A stretch of 8,389 bases of DNA from an uncultured Oscillospiraceae bacterium. GTDB lineage: Bacteria > Bacillota > Clostridia > Oscillospirales > Ruminococcaceae. The notes under the pieces were generated by a model that had not been told where the DNA came from, did not search any database, and saw only the letters and a list, made by a program, of their open reading frames with translations. Positions 5,402 through 8,389 of the stretch are shown in pieces. Numbering within the stretch: the stretch's first letter is position 1; each line of letters begins with the position of its first letter. A program made the position numbers and the translations under genes. The stretch covers positions 1 through 8,389 of the forward strand of contig CATXYA010000052.1 in NCBI GenBank assembly GCA_958403605.1, read 5' to 3'.

Positions 5402-6760
5402 TTGTAAGACCTCCTGGGGCACACAGACGCCCCGGTTTTTTAAGAAATAGGCTTTTAAGATCGCCGCTTTTTGCCAGCGGACCTCGCGCTCGGCCCGGAT
5501 GCGCAGCATGACGTTTTCAAAAAGCGCGGCGGGGTAAGGGTCGGCGCCCAAAATCGCTTCCAAGGTGCCCTGCACCAGCGGCGGAGGCGGCGTGCGGTTC
5601 GAGGTGTTTTGATTGGCGGTCTCGTTGAGCAGACGCCACAAGGACAGATCGGGCAATTTCTCATAAGACGGCATGGCGATGTGCAGCCGCTCATAGTGCT
5701 CGCTCAGGTGCCGTGCCAAGCCACCGAAGGTATCCATGAAGAAAAAGCGCACGGAGAGGCGCGCGGCGCTGGGGGCAAGGCCCAACACGTAAAAGTGGTT
5801 GTCCGGTTCCAGCGGAAAGCCCTGCCAGTCGATCCGGCGCCCCTGCGCCAGCGCCTGCAAGACGCTTTGCAGATCCTTCAGCGTGACCGTGGAATTTCCA
5901 AACACTCCAGCGCTGAACAGGTCTTGATAAACGGGCTGGCCGTCCTCGGCCCAAAAGACCACCGTGGTGTCGGCGATGTGCTGCACGTGCTCCCGGTCCG
6001 CCAGCAGGGCGTTCAGCGCCGTGCCGTAGGCAAAGGCCGCCGCCTCGCTCACGGGGGCATTCTCGCCCTGGGTGTGGCCGTAGGAACTAAAGGCGGGAAG
6101 ATTGAAGGAGACGAGAGAGGCGCCCGTGCCCTGAGCGCCCTGTACCCCCTTGATGGAGGGATGCAGGCGGGCCGCAGGGGCCAGCTGCCCGGTCACCAGG
6201 CAGCGCCGGATGGGGGCGTCCGCCGCAGCCTCGCTGGCCTGCCAGGCTGCGGAAACTGCGGGGTCCTCATGAACATAGCCGCCTTGGAAGTAAAAAACCA
6301 GGTTGACGCCGCTCATCAAGACGTCCCAGATGGGCGCCAGCAGCGGGTGCTGCTGCGCTTCGGCGGGTTTCCAGGTATCAAAGTACCGCAGGACTGCCTG
6401 AGCGGCGGGGCTGTCCACGCCGTCCAGCAATTCGTGATGGCGCTGCCGGGCCGCGGCGAAGCATTTTTGCGTGCGGACTGGGTTGCCCTTGATGTCGGCG
6501 CCTAAAAGGTAGCTGCTGTTGTCGCACAAGAAGTTGGGGATGGCCCCCAGAGTGCGCTTGGTCTGCGCAGGCACCCACAGGATTTGGGCAACTTCCTTTT
6601 TGCCGTCTGCTGAAACTTTCAGGGAGCGCACCCCGCACAAAGCGCCGCCTTCCTCCAGCTCCAGGGCAAAGGTGACCTTGGCGGGGCTCATGCCCGGCGG
6701 ACAGGCTTTGCCGTTTTTCAATAAGGTCTCATAATAAGAGGCCAACGCCTGTAAGATCAT
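5162..6760 (-). CDS. cas8c: Cas8c (Csd1) large subunit, cut short by in-frame TAG
   Basis: Cas8c is the large subunit of type I-C Cascade. It recognises the PAM, helps open target DNA and recruits Cas3. The 532-residue product starts MILQALASYYETLL, as family members do. It carries NFLCDNSSYLLG (76-87), an IKGVQGAQGTGASLVSFN block followed by NAPVSEAAAFAYGTALN (about 205-252), and the C-terminal signature RINATIRDKYFNSACATP (484-501). It ends at TAG (5162-5164) after SNWENALR. The same frame then continues for 32 sense codons to TGA, encoding a tail with MTLQEQGAFHIGYYHQQ, the normal end of Cas8c as I know the family. Full length would be 565 residues counting the TAG position. The ATG overlaps the cas5c stop as ATGA and has a strong AAGGAGGTG (6766-6774). 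The gene is therefore either disrupted near its end or read through. Confidence 0.95.
   Translation of the reverse strand: MILQALASYYETLLKNGKACPPGMSPAKVTFALELEEGGALCGVRSLKVSADGKKEVAQILWVPAQTKRTLGAIPNFLCDNSSYLLGADIKGNPVRTQKCFAAARQRHHELLDGVDSPAAQAVLRYFDTWKPAEAQQHPLLAPIWDVLMSGVNLVFYFQGGYVHEDPAVSAAWQASEAAADAPIRRCLVTGQLAPAARLHPSIKGVQGAQGTGASLVSFNLPAFSSYGHTQGENAPVSEAAAFAYGTALNALLADREHVQHIADTTVVFWAEDGQPVYQDLFSAGVFGNSTVTLKDLQSVLQALAQGRRIDWQGFPLEPDNHFYVLGLAPSAARLSVRFFFMDTFGGLARHLSEHYERLHIAMPSYEKLPDLSLWRLLNETANQNTSNRTPPPPLVQGTLEAILGADPYPAALFENVMLRIRAEREVRWQKAAILKAYFLKNRGVCVPQEVLQVELNEQSTYYPYLLGRLFAMLEKIQRDANPRINATIRDKYFNSACATPSTIFPLLIKLSQSHLRKLEPSLRSNWENALR
5408..5415 (-). promoter_or_regulatory. Internal ribosome binding site for Cas11c
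   Basis: AGGAGGTC on the minus strand lies inside cas8c, with AGGAGG ending 8 bases before an in-frame GTG. It is encoded over the Gln-Glu-Val codons of the sequence VPQEVLQVELN. A site this strong inside a gene, at the expected boundary of the Cas11-like region, argues for a functional internal start. Confidence 0.6.
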
Positions 6761-7410
6761 CGCAGCACCTCCTTGCCCGCGACCTCCAGGACGCCGTGCT
6801 CCAGCCGCGCCCTAAAATAGAGGGGCTGGATGTCCTGCGGGTCGGCATAATCGAAGTCGTACAGCATCAGGCCCAGGTCTCGTGTCTCGTCGATGGCGGG
6901 GATCTCGCCGCCCGGCCAGGCGCGGAAGTGGGCGGGGAATTCCCGGCAGCCGAAACAGGGCTGATGATAGCACTGGCCCTTTTCCAGCCGCCGCCGGAAG
7001 ATGTCCTTGAACTTGCCGGGGTTGTCGCCCGGCGCGGCCTTATTGGTCAGCTCGAAATGGGCCTCGATGACATAGCGGGCGTCCCGCAGCAGCAGGGAGG
7101 CCCGCTGCTGGATGTCATCCTTGGTACACAGCATGGGCGGCGCACCAGTGCCCAGCAGCATGCTGTGCACCGCGCTGGCCGAGGCGGTGCTTTTCACCTC
7201 ATTGCGCCGCAGGTTGGTGAAGCAGATGGGACGGCAGACATGGATGCGGTCGATGTACACGCGCAGGCCGGGATGCCAGTAGATGGCCTCGATCAGCCCC
7301 CGCGCGGCGGACGGTGTCATCACGTCGTAGCTCATGCGCTCCACTTTCAGCTCCGGCCGGGAAAAGAGGGCGTAATCGCCCCAAACTTCCACTTGCAAGC
7401 CGTAACTCAT
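6757..7410 (-). CDS. cas5c: Cas5c (Cas5d), pre-crRNA endoribonuclease
   Basis: This 217-residue protein is a type I-C Cas5. In this subtype Cas5c replaces Cas6: it cuts the repeat RNA at the base of its stem and then stays bound to the crRNA 5' handle in Cascade. The N-terminus GLQVEVWGDYALFSRPELKV and the TPSAARGLIEAIYWHP block are typical. Tyr44 fits the catalytic tyrosine reported for characterised Cas5c proteins. His118 in YVIEAHFEL lies close to the reported Lys-His pair; I cannot align them exactly by eye. A glycine/cysteine block, CYHQPCFGCREFPAHF (147-162), is a family hallmark. The ATG at 7410 is preceded by an 11-base perfect match to the 16S 3' end (7417-7427). Its stop overlaps the cas8c start as ATGA. 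It follows cas3 after a 90-bp gap. Confidence 0.96.
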   Translation of the reverse strand: MSYGLQVEVWGDYALFSRPELKVERMSYDVMTPSAARGLIEAIYWHPGLRVYIDRIHVCRPICFTNLRRNEVKSTASASAVHSMLLGTGAPPMLCTKDDIQQRASLLLRDARYVIEAHFELTNKAAPGDNPGKFKDIFRRRLEKGQCYHQPCFGCREFPAHFRAWPGGEIPAIDETRDLGLMLYDFDYADPQDIQPLYFRARLEHGVLEVAGKEVLR

Positions 7411-7500
7411 TGGGGCATCACCTCCTTTCTCAGCGCAGGGAATTTGAAGAGAGCAGGCTTGTCAAATTTGTTTTTCAAAATTGGATTCCTCCGGTTTCCT
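7411..7500 (-). promoter_or_regulatory. AT-rich cas3-cas5c gap with possible regulatory elements
   Basis: This is the only sizeable intergenic gap between the cas genes. Besides the cas5c ribosome site, it holds a TTGACA on the minus strand (complement of 7460-7465) that matches a -35 box, and a 7-bp inverted repeat (AATTTGA at 7441-7447 with TCAAATT at 7462-7468). No good -10 box sits at 16-18 bases from the TTGACA, so an internal promoter is possible but not shown. Confidence 0.3.
7417..7427 (-). promoter_or_regulatory. Very strong ribosome binding site of cas5c
   Basis: AAGGAGGTGAT is an unbroken 11-base complement of the 16S rRNA 3' end, placed before the ATG at 7410. It fixes the cas5c start and suggests high translation of the first Cascade gene. 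Confidence 0.8.
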
Positions 7501-8389
7501 TTAGATGTATAATCCGTATCCGCTGTCCGTGAGCAGCTCCAGGCCGGTGTGTTCGTCATACCGGTCCAGGGCGGTGAGGATGGCGGCGCTTTCGTCCAGC
7601 ACCTCCAGCGCGCCCAGGGCAAACAGCGCGGAAAAATGGTTGGTGTAGATGCTGACGGAACAGCGGCCCGCCTGGCGCATCAGTTGGCGGGAGCGCTCGC
7701 CCCGGCGCAGCCGCTGTGCCAAGGCCCGGCTCTCCGCATCCCGCGGGACGAGCACGGTGCGGGTGTCGTTTTCGATGAGCCGGAACTCCCGGGCCACGGT
7801 GGCAAAGGGATAGCTGCTGTTGTTGGACGGGCCCGCCTCAAACGCCGCCACGATGCGCTTTAAGTCCAGCGCGTCGCCCGTCAGCTGATAGAGCTCAGAA
7901 AAATAGGCGGCGATGGTGTCTGGCGCGCTGGGGTCGGCCTTGCCGCGCAGCACCTTTTCCGCCACCTCCATGGGGCGGGCCAGCATGTGGGGCAGCCGCT
8001 GCAGGTATTTCGCCTCGGGATGGAAGAGGTAGACCACGCTGCTGTCGGCGCCGCGCTTTCCCTCCCGGTTGCAGCGCCCGGCGGCCTGTACCATGGAATC
8101 CAGCCCGGCCCAGGCGCGGTAGACCACGGGGAAATCCACGTCCACCCCGGCCTCGATCAAACTGGTGGCCACGACCCGGCAGGGGCGGCCGTCGGCCAGC
8201 CGCCGCCGGATCTTGTCCAGCACGGCGCGGCGGTGCTGGGGCGTCATCAAGGTGGAGAGGTGGAAGCTGCCGTCCTCTTGCAGCAGCTGGAATACGGCCT
8301 GCGCCTGGGCACGGGTGGTGACGATGCACAGGGCTTGTTCCTGCGCGTTGAGGCGCTCCGCCAAAGCTGCGTCGGAGAGCTCGCCCGTC
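7501..8389 (-). CDS. cas3: Cas3 helicase-nuclease, C-terminal part (5' end outside window)
   Basis: The frame is open from the right edge to a TAA at 7501-7503, giving 295 visible C-terminal residues. Type I-C Cas3 is usually well over 700 residues, so the HD nuclease domain and first helicase domain lie outside. Visible parts belong to the second RecA-like helicase domain: a motif IV-like ALCIVTTRAQAQAVFQLL, motif V VATSLIEAGVDVDF (8131-8172) and motif VI QAAGRCNREG (8059-8088), whose arginines act in ATP hydrolysis. A C-terminal domain follows, ending YDEHTGLELLTDSGYGLYI. Cas3 is recruited by Cascade through Cas8c at the opened target, then unwinds and degrades the DNA. It is the first cas gene seen here and is separated from cas5c by 90 bp. 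No disruption is visible in this part. Confidence 0.96.
   Translation of the reverse strand, partial: TGELSDAALAERLNAQEQALCIVTTRAQAQAVFQLLQEDGSFHLSTLMTPQHRRAVLDKIRRRLADGRPCRVVATSLIEAGVDVDFPVVYRAWAGLDSMVQAAGRCNREGKRGADSSVVYLFHPEAKYLQRLPHMLARPMEVAEKVLRGKADPSAPDTIAAYFSELYQLTGDALDLKRIVAAFEAGPSNNSSYPFATVAREFRLIENDTRTVLVPRDAESRALAQRLRRGERSRQLMRQAGRCSVSIYTNHFSALFALGALEVLDESAAILTALDRYDEHTGLELLTDSGYGLYI

Noticed and set aside
5471..6505. A 344-codon plus-strand open frame opposite cas8c, and similar ones opposite cas1, cas7c and cas5c.
   Set aside because: They mirror the real minus-strand genes. Their proteins are low-complexity and rich in Gly, Ala, His, Gln and Val, with no recognisable domain.
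5063..6760. A stop-codon reassignment (TAG as sense) in this organism.
   Set aside because: Only one in-frame TAG was found in the roughly 6 kb of cas coding sequence; a recoded genome would be expected to show several. It remains a minor alternative to a nonsense mutation.

Overview
The window holds most of one type I-C CRISPR-Cas locus, with every gene and the array read on the minus strand (right to left). In transcription order it contains the 3' part of cas3 (running off the right edge), cas5c, cas8c, cas7c, cas4, cas1 and cas2, then a leader of about 200 bp and a CRISPR array that runs off the left edge. There is no cas6, as expected for type I-C, where Cas5c processes the crRNA. I see no RNA genes, mobile elements or unrelated cargo genes.

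The cas genes are GC-rich, and most are preceded by strong AAGGAGG-type Shine-Dalgarno sites. Junctions are tight (ATGA, GTGA and TGATG overlaps). This suggests a high-GC member of the Bacillota (Clostridia, possibly a gut or anaerobic lineage), but that placement rests on general style and protein resemblance only.

The array (1-1926) shows 29 copies of a 33-bp repeat that I read as identical, with 28 complete spacers of 33-36 bp and one partial spacer at the left edge. In crRNA orientation the repeat folds into a 9-bp stem closed by a GCAA loop and ends in GGATAGAAAC. The leader (1927-2123) carries a perfect 10-bp inverted repeat and an AT-rich stretch next to the first repeat.

The locus should work as follows. 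Cas4, Cas1 and Cas2 acquire spacers at the leader end, near 1926. Cas5c cuts the pre-crRNA. Cas5c, Cas8c, Cas7c and an internally translated Cas11c form Cascade, and Cas3 degrades the target.

Three points stand out. First, cas8c has a single in-frame TAG at 5162-5164, followed in the same frame by 32 well-conserved codons up to a TGA at 5063-5065. Second, cas8c contains a strong internal Shine-Dalgarno plus GTG (5415 to 5399), a good candidate start for Cas11c, so the amber would truncate both Cas8c and Cas11c. Third, the first 55 bases of the window are identical to 1204-1258 (22 bases of a spacer plus a repeat) and diverge right after. This points to a duplicated spacer block, strain variation, or an assembly-graph branch at the contig edge.
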